Part shown: positions 21,000 through 32,393 of the stretch, one piece after another | Layout of the letters: the number at the start of each line of letters is the position of its first letter | How positions within the stretch are numbered: position 1 is the stretch's first letter | Assembly (NCBI RefSeq): GCF_001761485.1 | Contig: NC_090770.1 | Span: forward strand, 62,001-126,000 | Direction: 5' to 3' | Length of the DNA: 64,000 bases | Source of the DNA: Yarrowia lipolytica | Lineage: Eukaryota; Ascomycota; Dipodascomycetes; Dipodascales | The notes under the pieces: model-generated | What the model was told of the DNA's origin: nothing | What the model saw: only the letters and a program-made list of their open reading frames with translations | Databases searched by the model: none | Program-made: the position numbers and the translations under genes

Positions 21000-23900
21000 T
21001 GTGGTCAAGTGTGAGTGGGGGGAGTGTTGATGCGACTGTGTTTATCTGTTTGCCTAGCTGTGTGCGGGTTGGTACGATGATGACTGACTGATGTGTTTCT
21101 GAGTCAAGTGGTTAGTTCTTGTGTCGTTTCCACTGGCTCGTGGTGTTTGTTAGTTTCCAGTGGTTCGAGACAGGCCAAGAACAGAAAACAGAAAACAGAA
21201 GACTGAGAGCTAAGAAGAAAAAAACAGAAATAGAGAAAAAATCCACTGCCACCTGTTTGTGTCGATAGTCTTGTTGTGCTCGCTGTGCGGATTCTCGAGG
21301 TGCAAACGTGTCGGTTGGAAGGGTGGGTTGGGGTGGCTGAAGTTGTGTCTTGTGTGGAGAAGGATAAGTTATATATCTGGGGTTAAGGCAGACTTGCTAT
21401 TAGGTTTTGTGAGTCAGACGTTGTGGGGTGAGGAAAATCGGACGGTTTGAAAGGGGTGCGAAAAGCAACGAGCGGGGCGAAAAAGCGGCATTTATCGGCC
21501 ACTCTGCGTCTTGTTTGCCAATTAATGTGGTTTTTAACCCATGGCTCCATACAAAAATGCGCCATAATACGCGGTTTTGTAGAGGCCCTTTTTTTTATGG
21601 GCGACTTTTTTCTCCCAAAAAATCCGTCTTGCCTTTTTGACTCAACTACGTCATAGCCCCCATACACCACACATGTGTATCGGATGTCACATGCCGAGAC
21701 ACAGCAAAAGCCGATACCGGCTAAATGGAGGGCGCCGTAAAACGCCCCACCGAACGCGAATGGAATGGCTAACCTCCTGCCACCAACCGCACGCGTCTCG
21801 ACCGCCGATTGCCGCTCTAAAAACCTCAATTTGATGGCTTGGAGGCTTGGTTTGGTGCTAACAAAAAGTGGTCCTGCCGAGGTTGATTCACGGTAGCTAG
21901 TCGTGGTGGTCACGTGCGTATGGAGAATAAGGTTGGTTGGGAGTTCCAAAGTTTAATTTGGTGGCGTTGGAGGCTGGAAGTGCAAACCTGCCGTTTTCCA
22001 CCTGTTGTGAAATAATGGGAACGTTGGAGGAGGTGGGATGTGTTGATTTTATTTTTTATTTTTTTTTATTTTTTTCTTTTTTATTTTTGATTTTATTTTA
22101 TATACTTTTATTTTATTTTTATTTACTTTATTTAATTTATTATTTATTTTATTCATATTTTTATTTATTTATTCATATATATATTTTTTTTAAACTTATT
22201 TTTAAATCACCCCTATCCTCCGAAAATCCGAAAGTATAATTGACAGTACCTCGCTGACTCAGCTGGAATGAGGTTTGGGAGGAATTAATTACAGAGCCGA
22301 AAAATGGTAATAGCGCGGACCGAGAATCGAACTGCGACCGCTTGACCGGGAACAGTAACTCTCAATACTGGGAATTTTGGAAAATATTTTTTCAAAAAAA
22401 AAAAGAAATACCAAATAATGCTGCATAATAACACCATCAGAGCGATAATATTGGGTCCAGATAATGTAAGTCGGTTGTTATCCGATAATAAGTGGCTAAA
22501 TTGAATGTTAAACGGAGCTCTATGCAGCAACAAGGTGATATAATACCGTGGAATGACCAACTTCAGGGAACCTGTCCATATCTCAGATGTAAAAGTACCC
22601 GGTAACGACATATAAACACGCTGAGGCGACTCGGCACACCTCGCTACAATCGTACTGCACTGAACTTGTAGACACATTCTAGTTGCGCAAGGTTCCTACA
22701 AGTATGTACCCTAATAACTTCAGACTCGGGTCAGAAAAAGAAGAGACAAACATGAGTCTGTTTAGGCGACCAAACCGGATGAGGGCACCATCGACGATGT
22801 TTTCAGTCGGTTGCCGGGCGCTCATTGTCGCTCATTGTCTCAATATCCTTCTCCTCTGTCTCGTATGGGTCCGCCTGGTGTCTCTATCTCCGCATATCAC
22901 TGCGGTTTAACTCTCGCAAACCCAACACTATGTTCCATTCCTACAGTGAGTATCGAATCAAGCCGAGTTTCGTGCCATGTGTTTGGTCGGAGATGTGAAA
23001 TAGTTGCAGTTGTCGGCCCAATACCACGCACGAGTATGTACAAGTACTTGTACTTGCAAACAGGTGGATCTCGCCCCGAATGACACCTTGGTTACAAGTA
23101 CTTGTTAGATCTGTTCACTCCACAGTAATATTCACTCACCCCACCTATATCACTCAACTCCACTGACACCAACTTATGCTGTATCGCCTTCAAGTGACGG
23201 CCGTACAAACACTCGTACAGTACTGTAAGTGAACGCCCTATACAAACAGGTGGCAGAAGTCACCTCTTTCGGCACAGGCGGCGAGTTTGTGTCAGCCGTT
23301 TGGACCGTTGCGGACTTGTGTTTCCCTTTCTGGCACCGTGGTCGGGTCGAGACAATGTATCGCCGTGTATAGGTGCCATTTGGGCGACTCTCCAGCTATT
23401 GCGTCTCTTCATAACAAATCCGCCTTGCAGAGGGGCTATTCTAGCTCCGCTAGGGTTTCAGTTAGGTTCCCATAAGCTAATTGTCTTGTTGCGCGGCTCT
23501 TGGTGTGGCGATGGGAGAGGTTGATGAGAGAAAAAAACGAAAAAAAAAACAAAAAAACACGAGCCAAACCCAGTAGGCCCGAAACATGTTGCAGTGCGAG
23601 ATTTGAGACCTCTATTTTTGCGTCACCGCCACGTAGCGCGAAACCGGTCTACGGATAAAACACTTGCAACCCCCGCCAAAACCATACTTGTATGGCATGG
23701 GCAGTTTGGTGTCAGTAGGAAAACACCGCATATGAGACAGGTGGGAAAAAGACGAAAAAGATGTGCAAAGAAATACAAGGGTTGATGTGCACCGACAACA
23801 AAAAAATAAAACAATAAAAAAAACCCACACAGAGGCTGATCTCCGGTGGGGAAAGATAACTGACGATAATAGGATAATAGTGACGGAGAAGCTTTCCGCA

Positions 23901-24765
23901 AAATCCTCTACAAGTAGGCAACCTGGAGCAAGGGGCTTACAAGTACACGCTGGGGTGAGGGTGTAGGCATGTAGGAGAGCATGCAGTGCGATGCAAAAAC
24001 GCACAGATATATTTAGTTAGACGACCACGCGTCATGATGGCCCTACCAACATGGTCCCCACAAAAGATGCGTCTGGAATGTACAGTGAGGTAACCGGCCG
24101 CAGAGGTTATTTTGGCTATTTGTAGGGCAAAAACGGTAAAAAAAAAAAAGAAAAAAAAAGAAAAAACAGAAGCCAGCAATAACAGTTTCCGAACGGGCAG
24201 AAAAAAGACGGATTTATATGGACTTGGTGGGGGTCGACTAAAATCTCCCGTTAAAATGGTACCATCTGAGCCGCTTAACTGCCCACTGGTTGAATTCCGA
24301 TTATATTCAATGCAACTCACGCTCACTTTTTTTCTTCATCTTTTTGTTATGCTGATCGCTCGGAACCTACGGGGTTTACCTAGAGTCTATGAAGCCCCCC
24401 AATGTAGGTTTATTTTTGATAATTCACCGCCATGGCTGGGTTTCTCCACGTGGACCCAGCCCGGTTGACCCAAGTCTTTGCGACCGCCCACAAGCTCCAT
24501 TTTCGCGGTTGCTACGAATCCCAACCTCATGCCTCCGTGCAGTATTACATGTCGCTCTGCTGCGTGCGGGTGCGCTGCTGCACGTCCCATATGATATTGT
24601 GCAGTCGGTTCCTGTGGCTACAGATTGTCTGCCTTGCCAAAGTTAGACTTTTTCGACATTGGTCTGATGCATAATTGTGCATGGAGGTGCAGGAGTGAGG
24701 GCTCTACCGGGACAGCATCGTGAGCTGACGGGCGGCTAGCGGGCCGGAAAAAATTACACAAGAAT
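21000..24765. other. Long intergenic region between divergent genes (3.8 kb)
   Basis: No gene is supported. It contains CACGTG at 21911, an A/T block of TTTTATTT type (22049-22204), a degenerate tRNA-like 3' half (about 22312-22350, minus strand), purine tracts near 23530-23565 and 24130-24165, and several ACTTGTA motifs (22695, 23040, 23095). The 188-codon minus-strand frame at 21383-21949 lacks an early ATG. Confidence 0.55.
22049..22204. repeat. T/A low-complexity block (TTTTATTT type)
   Basis: About 155 bp consist almost entirely of T and A, with T runs interrupted at short intervals by A. The strand bias is opposite to the A-rich block at 44646-44892. Confidence 0.85.
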
Positions 24766-27120
24766 ATGACGCCCACGGCTCCCAGTCCATCTGGACGGTC
24801 TGCGGGCCAGGTTGTCGTACATTTTGGTCCAGCAACCAGCCCCCCCGGAAATAAGCGCAAACCTTGTTTAAATTCAAAGCAAGGAAGAGTGAAGTTTCCG
24901 CTTTTGCTTTTTGCAACTTGTCTGGGATTGCCGTGGTTGTCTGGGGGCAAAGTGAAGGCTGTAGATATTTGGGGCCGGGGCCTGGGCGCTTGTGGTACAC
25001 AAAAGGAGCCCCGATTTCTCGCTCCCGATACTCTCTCCAGTTTCAAACGACACCACATGTCCAATGCCAATGTCACTGCTACCACTGCGCCTAGTACTCG
25101 TAGCCAGGTACAAGCTTCGGAGGCACATACATATAGTGGTGGGTTGACGCAGACGCAGCTCTCGTCGCAAATATCCACTCCTCTGGCTTCTTCCTTACCA
25201 TCTCCATTGCCAGACACAGACACAGAGAGATCGATACAGACACCGATACAGACACAACCGACACAGACAGGATCTAGCTCCACGCAACAAGCGACATCAG
25301 CGACACAAACGACACAAAGTACTCCAGCGACACAAACTACTCCAACTTCAGCTACACAGACACAAACACAAACACCCTCCAGCACAGACATGAACGTTTC
25401 CGAGTCGTCCACTCTTTTGTCCTCAACCCATGTTTCCTCACAGCTCTCTTCGGCTGCTCCGGTCAGCAGCAGTATAGACACGTCTTCAGCGTCTTCAGCT
25501 TCTTCTGTGACGACTGCCACAACCTCGGAGGCACCATCCACAACATCTTCAGAGACGCCCACCACGTCCTCGGAGCCTCCCACCACGTCTTCCGAACTAC
25601 CCACCACGTCCTCGGAGCCTCCCACCACGTCCTCGGAGCCGCCCACAACCTCTGAGATACCCACAACATCGTCTCTGCCACCTACAACCAGCTCGGAGCC
25701 CCCCACCACGTCATCTCTACCAGAAACAACTACATCGCTCCCCCCTACTACTTCATCGCTCCCCCCCACCACGTCTTCGTTCTTCCCCCCTACCACAACC
25801 TCGCTTTCGTCTTTCATCTCCTCCACCTTTTCGACTTCCTTCTTGTCGTCAGTCGAGGCCTCTGCATTGTTTGATACCTCCAGTGAGCTTTCGACCACGT
25901 CGCTTGAACCCACCTCCGAGTCGTCCACGTTTGTGGCCCCCACAACCTCCTCGGTCGAACCCACAAGCTCGTTCGAGCCCACAACCTCCTCGTTCCAACC
26001 CACAAGCTCGTTCGAACCCACCACTTCTTCCTTCCCCCCTACAACCTTCTCTTCCTCTTTCATTTCCTCCTCGGAGTCCTCCACCTCCATTTTCATTGCC
26101 CCGGTCACCTCGTCGACCTCGAGTACTTCGTCCTCGTCTAGCCCCAGCTCTAGCAGCACCCCGCCCAGCTCCAGCTCCTCTACTAGACAGTCGACCACAT
26201 CCAGTTCTACGACATCCAATAGTGGTACTAGCACAACTTCATCGAGCTCTACAAGCAGCTCTTCCTCGAGCCCTACCATCACAAGTTCGTCTACCATGTC
26301 CTCAGCCGATCCTACAGATCTTTCTGTAATAGATACCATTCAGACGTTCACTCAGACCGTCAACGGTGAGGTTATAACCACCATTGTGACTGGCAGAGCC
26401 ACTGTGACCCCCACAGCTGCTATTGCTCAGGCCACAGCTTCTTCCGATGGTGGAGGCGGCGGCGGTCTGCATGGAGGAAGCAAGACTGCCGTTGCTGTCG
26501 TTGTTCCCATTGGAGGAGTGGCTCTCATTTCTGCCGCGGCCTTTTACTTCTGGAAGAAGAAGTCGCGAAAGACCTTTGCCGACCAGCGACTCAGCACCTC
26601 GTCTCGATCGCACTCCCCCTCAGACTCCTTCTCTAACACTCTGAGTACCACGCAGCTGGCTGGAGGAGCGGGCGTACCGCAGTACCGAGGCTGGGACATG
26701 ACCGGGGGCGGCAACGCTGCTGCTGCTGGCAACGGAGTCAATGGCTCCATCAACTCGGGCTCTGGTTCGGGCCTGGGTCTGGTTTCGGCTACTGGTGCTG
26801 GCGTGGCCTCTTCCGCCTCGTCTACCACTGCCGTGGGTCCCACTCGAACACAATCGCGTGGGGCAGCCTCTCGAACGCACTCTCGAGCAGCCTCCTTGTC
26901 CATGGGTCCCATTGACGAGGATCTGGATGCCGACGGGGCTGCTGTGGGAGATCCGTTCAAGTCTGCGGCCGACGAGGAGTACGAGCCTTCTCCTGATACA
27001 CATGGTCTGAACATGAATACCAGTCATGCTCGACGGCCGTCCAACTTTTCCAACTTTTCCATGACCGGCGACTCACCTCCAGTCAGTCCGACCATTGGAG
27101 GTATTTCAGCCAACTTTTAG
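24766..27120 (+). CDS. Mid2-like single-pass cell-wall stress sensor (start uncertain)
   Basis: From the ATG at 24766 the protein has 784 residues. A second in-frame ATG at 25057 would give 687. The body is a very long Ser/Thr/Pro ectodomain (about 98-550), including a TTSSEPP-type repeat (about 255-330), expected to be heavily O-mannosylated. Then come a Gly run, one transmembrane segment (about 573-597, TAVAVVVPIGGVALISAAAF) with a KKKSRK stop-transfer, and a 180-residue cytosolic tail rich in Ser and Gly ending PPVSPTIGGISANF. This is the plan of Mid2/Mtl1 and Wsc sensors that signal to Rho1 and the cell-integrity MAPK pathway. The longer form places a hydrophobic stretch (FPLLLFATCLGLPWL, about 44-58) that could act as a signal sequence; the shorter form has none. 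No Cys-rich WSC domain is visible. Confidence 0.8.
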   Translation: MTPTAPSPSGRSAGQVVVHFGPATSPPGNKRKPCLNSKQGRVKFPLLLFATCLGLPWLSGGKVKAVDIWGRGLGACGTQKEPRFLAPDTLSSFKRHHMSNANVTATTAPSTRSQVQASEAHTYSGGLTQTQLSSQISTPLASSLPSPLPDTDTERSIQTPIQTQPTQTGSSSTQQATSATQTTQSTPATQTTPTSATQTQTQTPSSTDMNVSESSTLLSSTHVSSQLSSAAPVSSSIDTSSASSASSVTTATTSEAPSTTSSETPTTSSEPPTTSSELPTTSSEPPTTSSEPPTTSEIPTTSSLPPTTSSEPPTTSSLPETTTSLPPTTSSLPPTTSSFFPPTTTSLSSFISSTFSTSFLSSVEASALFDTSSELSTTSLEPTSESSTFVAPTTSSVEPTSSFEPTTSSFQPTSSFEPTTSSFPPTTFSSSFISSSESSTSIFIAPVTSSTSSTSSSSSPSSSSTPPSSSSSTRQSTTSSSTTSNSGTSTTSSSSTSSSSSSPTITSSSTMSSADPTDLSVIDTIQTFTQTVNGEVITTIVTGRATVTPTAAIAQATASSDGGGGGGLHGGSKTAVAVVVPIGGVALISAAAFYFWKKKSRKTFADQRLSTSSRSHSPSDSFSNTLSTTQLAGGAGVPQYRGWDMTGGGNAAAAGNGVNGSINSGSGSGLGLVSATGAGVASSASSTTAVGPTRTQSRGAASRTHSRAASLSMGPIDEDLDADGAAVGDPFKSAADEEYEPSPDTHGLNMNTSHARRPSNFSNFSMTGDSPPVSPTIGGISANF

Positions 27121-29264
27121 GAAGAGCCACCACATCACATTTTGCATATAGTCAGTAATTCATATTTTAACAGAGATGGAGGGAGGGTAGTTGTACATTG
27201 GTCAAGTATTAAACAAGTGAGTGTTCTAAGGATTAACTGAGGTGGGCATTGCTACTTGTAATCACTTGTACTTGTACTTTTACTTGTACACTTGTAGATA
27301 GATGGTTTCACGCAGTCTCCCAAATAGGACGTCTCAGTACATACAGGCCTGCCCGGTTTGGGCTTTCTCAAAGGGACCAGAAAGGACGACAAAAATGTCT
27401 CATGGCAGGCTCTCGAGATGAACATGCGGTGATGCTCATGCTCTTGCTCTTGTGGGTGTGGATTGAGGCGACAGGAGGAGAGCTTGATACAGGACTTCGT
27501 GACCGGCGTCTGATTACATAATGGAATGTTCTCAATGAACGCGTAATTGTAGGGACCTTGTACAGTTCGAGCGTTCACTTCCCGCGCCGTGACGCTCACC
27601 CCACATTCCAGGGCGTATTCGTGTTTCTACGTTAGAGTCTGCATGCGTCTGTTTATCCGGTTTCGTCTGATTTCCCCCGTTTGTTTTTTGCGGGCATTTC
27701 CATCTCTTCTTGGCGACTCGGTGATCATAACAACTTAGTTGGATCCCGGAAGGTTAACTAAGGCGGCGTGCTGCGAGTTTTCGCAAAGAGACCAGAAGGG
27801 AGCCATTTTTGGTAGTTTTCAAGTAAGAAATCAACTTTGTATGAATGTGGAAACATGTTGTGAAAATTTCAAGCGATTTCGACCTGTTTTTGGTCTAGTT
27901 TAAGCCATCCCAAATCCAACGATTGTTTACCGCCTTGCAGCAGGGTTCAAAACGCTAACGCCTAAGTTCAATATGCGCTTCCCGACGGAGAAAATCAAAA
28001 CACTCTACAGGTAGGGTCTGGCAGTTGCAGCGAGTCCATTATGGGCCGAGAATGGACAGGGACGATCTCCGTGGACACATGTCGGGTATCTTGTCCCCGT
28101 TGCTTGCTATGCACAAGTGAGCACTATACCAGGGGACCATGCATGGTTCTGCTCGCACAACGCGAAAGATACGAGAATTGCGACAAGTGACCGTTTGGGT
28201 CAAGCCGCAGGGTTGATAAGAGCAATCTGACCGAGTTTGGAATTTGTAACGTTCAAATTGCTCGTTATGGAAGAGATGTAGTTGTGCGCAGGGCGGGGAT
28301 GAAAGACAGATAAAAAGTGCAATACGGGAGCTATGAAAACGACGAGACTGCCGTTGGATTCGCCGCCTCCGGCTTATCCAGAGCCTTGATTTTCACCTTG
28401 CACTTGAACGAAACATGGTTGCTGCTCGCGCTGATAGTATACAAGAGATAGGCTAGAAGACCCCAGCAATGTCAAAAGGAGGCTTCTCTCTGGTATCGGT
28501 TGCACTAGATAGTTGATTTCAGTGCTGAGTACAGTGGCTAACTCAGCTACCGTTCTCTCTAGCTGTAGAGATAATGATTGCTAAACAACTACTTGTAGCC
28601 ATCCCTCGATGAAGAGAGAAACTTGGTACAAGCATGTAGGGTATGTACATACTGTACATACTGTACTTGGATCAGACCTAGTCCTGGACTGCAAATAGTT
28701 CATCGCCATAAGACCCAGACCCGTTCACAGACAGGTTTCCTCGCAGTACTCAGAACGACTGCCAGCAGAGAAAACATACACTGGATTTTTCGGCAAGTGA
28801 AATTGCTCTCCAGCTGAACTGGAAATACTTCTCAAGCTCTGAAGAGTTGATGCCATGATGAGGGCACAATGAAGAGATATCATGGCTCTATAACTGCATT
28901 TGGCGACGCACTAGATAAATGTGGGAAGGGACAAACTGTCGACAATATCGCTCATGATGTTCAAGAAGGCTACTGAATCTGAATGATATTGTTCAGGGCT
29001 CATACGAGACATTGACACAGATCGGAGAAAAGGTATAAGACAGCTCTTCCAGGCCCAAGGGCAGAATCGGAAAAGGGAAGCAGATTTGGGTGAATTGATG
29101 ATCTTTACGTGCCGATGTACTCAATTAACCACTCTCGGTATTACTTGTACTTGTTCCCTGTGAACTTGTCCCCAATCATTCTTAGCTCGACGTTTTTTCG
29201 ACATCCTAAGTCTGCTTCACTCAAGACCGGAAAATAAGTCCTCCGAAGATGAATACTCAATAAT
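27121..29264. other. Intergenic region
   Basis: An ACTTGTA-rich stretch (27250-27297) lies just after the sensor gene. Nothing else is recognisable, and no long frame with an ATG looks coding. Confidence 0.55.
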
Positions 29265-29642
29265 ATGAGACAAAATGAATCTTACATTGACGTCAACCTG
29301 TATCCCGTTCAAAGACTCGGTCGGCAATGGTTCTTTGTCGTTGAGAGGCAGTCGTCTGATATTGCTACTGTCAGAACAAGAAACAGATATTATGATGCTG
29401 ACCAAACGGGTATCTTGTCATATTTAGATCGGAGTATGTTTGATATTGACTCCGAAGATACGAGCGATGTCGAAATGAGACTAGTGATGCCCGGTCGCCG
29501 CTCGTTGAAGTGGAAACGTGAGACAAGTATAGATGAAGGGAAAGAAATTCAAAAAGGGGCTACGACAAAACTAATGGGTCACTTCCGTGATAATCACCAA
29601 GACTTTTCTCCACTTGCCGAGACCCCGGACAATCTATCTTAG
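29265..29642 (+). CDS. Small orphan protein (125 aa)
   Basis: It has an ATG start and a TAG stop. The product (MRQNESYIDVNLYPVQRL..., ending AETPDNLS) has a balanced, protein-like composition with charged and aromatic residues, no low complexity, no signal peptide and no membrane segment. No family is recognised. It stands alone in a 5-kb gene-poor region, so it may be a lineage-specific gene, a decayed fragment or chance. Codon choice is less G/C-rich than in the neighbouring conserved genes. Confidence 0.35.
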   Translation: MRQNESYIDVNLYPVQRLGRQWFFVVERQSSDIATVRTRNRYYDADQTGILSYLDRSMFDIDSEDTSDVEMRLVMPGRRSLKWKRETSIDEGKEIQKGATTKLMGHFRDNHQDFSPLAETPDNLS

Positions 29643-30088
29643 AACACAATCTTGGTAGCAGGGCCCAAAAATGAGCTAATGGGCTGTACAGTACATACCA
29701 CAGCCTGATTCGAATCTACTGCTAGTTCAGGGACAGCTACAGTGAAGAAGTGACTTTTAGCGTACTTTCTGAAAATGTTTCGGTCCATCATTAATTAATA
29801 TTGGGCCCTTTTTGAACCGTACAACCGCACTACAAGTAGGTTTCTTGGCTGCAGTAGCCAAGATTTTGATACGAAATAGAGATTGATAATATGTCTCATA
29901 AGCGACAGAAATATCCCATTCCAATGGTGTATTTGTGTCTGAATGGAACCGTAGTCCTTAATTGCCTATAATTCACTCGGAATATCTGTAATACAAGTAC
30001 GAACACAGGGTCAACCTCACTTCCATGAATGACCTGCGGATATTTCAGTCATAATCTCTGAAAGAACCACTGAACTGGAAAAAAGATT
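29643..30088. other. Spacer downstream of tRNA-Lys
   Basis: Nothing is recognised except the pol III terminator at 30079-30084. Confidence 0.6.
30079..30084 (-). terminator. RNA polymerase III T6 terminator
   Basis: Six T on the minus strand begin 5 nt after the tRNA discriminator base. Confidence 0.85.
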
Positions 30089-30170
30089 AGCCCGACGTGG
30101 GGCTTGAACCCACAGCCTTGAGATCGCTTTGAATAAGAGTCTCACGCTCTACCGATTGAGCTAGCCAGGC
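30089..30170 (-). tRNA. tRNA-Lys(CUU) with a 9-nt intron
   Basis: On the minus strand the gene begins GCCTGGCTAGCTC and closes with acceptor strand GTCGGGC plus discriminator T. The D arm is GCTC-AATCGGTA-GAGC. The anticodon stem is TGAGA/TCTCA around the loop CTCTTA+A, with anticodon CTT. The 9 bases TTCAAAGCG between loop positions 37 and 38 are a typical intron position. The T arm is GTGGG-TTCAAGC-CCCAC. After removal the tRNA is 73 nt, as expected. The A box and B box (GGTTCAAGCCC) lie inside the gene and a T6 terminator follows. It decodes AAG, a major Lys codon in the neighbouring genes. Confidence 0.95.
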
Positions 30171-30720
30171 AGATGTATTTTCGGGATTTGGAAAGAGTAA
30201 ATGAGGTTGAATGGGGGTCTATAACCAGGCCGAAACAGGATAAAATTGAGTAGACGTGGATTACAGAGTCACTTGTAAACACAAGTATTGTATGCCCAAC
30301 CATGGAGGGGGTAAAATTAGTTGGATTTTAGTCCAACTTTGGTTTAAAACGAAACTGTTGGAGGACTTGATCTCCATGATAACGTGGCTGTGAAACAATC
30401 TTCCACATTCCACTGTAACTGAAATCGAAACTTTTTCTGGGCAGTGGGAAAAAGATATTCGCATGCAATGTATTATCACGGTTCTTCTTGTACTTGATAT
30501 TTGTAGTTGTAGTTGTAGTTTTAGTTTGTTGAGCATAACATCTCAAGTACGATCTTCGGGAATTAAAAAAGCACGATTGAATGGAAGGAAGAAAACTAGT
30601 GAGATGATAGAAACGGTAATGGCGATGAGAAGACAAAAAAGTTGAAGCATATAGGAAATTATATTCACTCCATCATGTTTGGTGTCGTTGACCATGGTTG
30701 TACAGCCATCTGTTTGGTTA

Positions 30721-30780
30721 TAATGAATATCTATGAATGTCTATGAATGCCTATGAATGCCTATGAATGTCTATCAATGT
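30721..30780. repeat. 10-bp tandem repeat, six copies
   Basis: Six consecutive decamers of the form CTATGAATGY (first and last diverged) stay in exact register. Confidence 0.85.
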
Positions 30781-31931
30781 TTATTTCCGGCTTGTTTTGC
30801 AAACATTATATCAAGTGAACCATTCGATTCAGAATCTTTCGCCTTTCGACCGATAAACATCCACATTTCATCGTATTTGCACTTGAATGTTCTGCTACAA
30901 GTAGCATCTCTATACTGGTGCTGGTGGTTCGATGGGGATGCCAAGCCTCCAAAATCTAACTGTGATGGCCCATAAATATCTACTTTTTGGTACCAAAATA
31001 ATCCTTGAACTGAGCAGAATCATATAATGAAATAATATGAACCTATTACCACACAAAAAACCAACTTTTTCGCACTTGTAGCCCGACTGCTCCACTCCAA
31101 AAATGCTCCAAATTCAAACGACTTTAACGTTGCATTCGGGGACATTATTTCGTGGCGAAACCTTGCAGATTTGGGCTACTCTAAAGCAACTGTCAAAATG
31201 AACCACCGAAAAAGAGGACGTTATTGAATAACTAGCACAAAAAATAATTGTACCATCAAATGGGCCTGAGAGCTTGGATCACAACGAGCTTTTAAAATAT
31301 CAAAATAACCCATTTTTCGGCCCAAACTTGCCCAAATATCAGTTCTGTCCCAAATAGGCAAATGCAGCAAGAGCAGTCTATCTTCGCATTATTTGTACTG
31401 AACTGAAGATCTGACATATGGCTATTATTGTTTGATTTAATGATACCATTCGATTCGTCAAACTCCATAGATTCCGAATGTCGACTCAGATACACTCAAT
31501 GGCCTCTATTGCGTCTGTTGTAGTAACACCACCTGATTTAGCAACGATGCTAGATTTTCCCCCTAATGTATTCAATATCATGATAAATAGAACAAAACTA
31601 GCATCATTGAAACCGCCAGACCATTCTCATCAAAAAGATACCAATTTCTACCCATTTTGAATGGTGGAATTTTTTTTGGAAGTACTTTTTTTTTCTTCGT
31701 ATCATCGTGCGTACACCAATAGCCGTGTGACGATCACTTCTTCTCTTAGATGCGGTTACTACCGTATATATGCATCTATGACTTGTATTAATTATCCAAT
31801 CCAAGCATCATCAGAACACACAACATGGCCCATAATCCCCTTTTACACCTCCTGTCAAATCAGCTGTCAAATCAGCAGAATAATCTTCACGTCACATGAC
31901 AAGACGACTGGCCCCAAAACAGCCCGGAGGT

Positions 31932-32136
31932 CACGTGACGCACCAAATGATTACCCGCCAGGGGAGAAAATTAGCGGCTGAAATTGGTCCCCCTTTTATC
32001 TCTCCTGCGCCCGTTCAGCTGGCCACGCGCACTGACATACTCATAACCTATCACGTGTTTCGGCGGCGGCCTCAATTGGCTGCACTTTTAAGGTGTTGGG
32101 AAGGAGGTGCATATTTGCTGCAATTGGGGGCACGTG
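31932..32136. promoter_or_regulatory. Three CACGTG E-boxes upstream of PHO81
   Basis: CACGTG occurs at 31932-31937, 32052-32057 and 32131-32136, between 258 and 463 bp before the spliced start codon. CACGTG is the core site of the bHLH regulator Pho4 and of Cbf1/USF-type factors. In baker's yeast PHO81 is itself a Pho4 target. The same palindrome is common in other promoters here, so specificity is not proven. Confidence 0.5.
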
Positions 32137-32393
32137 CGGAGGGGAGGTTGGATGGGGGCATTATGGGGGATCAGGGCGGAATTGAGAGGTTCCGACCGCT
32201 TTGATCGGTTTGTGGCCCCAAGGTTGACGGTTTGGTTCTTTTCCGCGTCTTTTTATGTCCATTTTCCGCCCTCCTCGGTGCCCCCACCAGCTCTTTCCAA
32301 CTACCCTCCTTCAAGCTCGGTTAAGCTCAGTATGAAATTAACGTTGTCTCTTGTCATCTCTGTTTGTGTCAGATCAGTCAGGAGTCGACAACA

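Larger units (their letters stand above)
30171..32393. other. Spacer between tRNA-Lys and PHO81
   Basis: It holds six in-phase 10-bp repeats (30721-30780), several short A/T-rich frames with no coding signal, and the PHO81 promoter with three CACGTG palindromes. Confidence 0.6.

Noticed and set aside
21383-21949. 188-codon minus-strand frame
   Set aside because: Begins at TTG with no early ATG, and no family or plausible codon pattern.
22312-22350. tRNA-like 3' half on the minus strand
   Set aside because: T-stem has mismatches, and no matching acceptor 5' strand or anticodon arm is found upstream. At best a relic.
24618-26339. 573-codon frame antisense to the Mid2-like gene
   Set aside because: Val/Glu/Gly repeats arise from reading Ser/Thr codons backwards.
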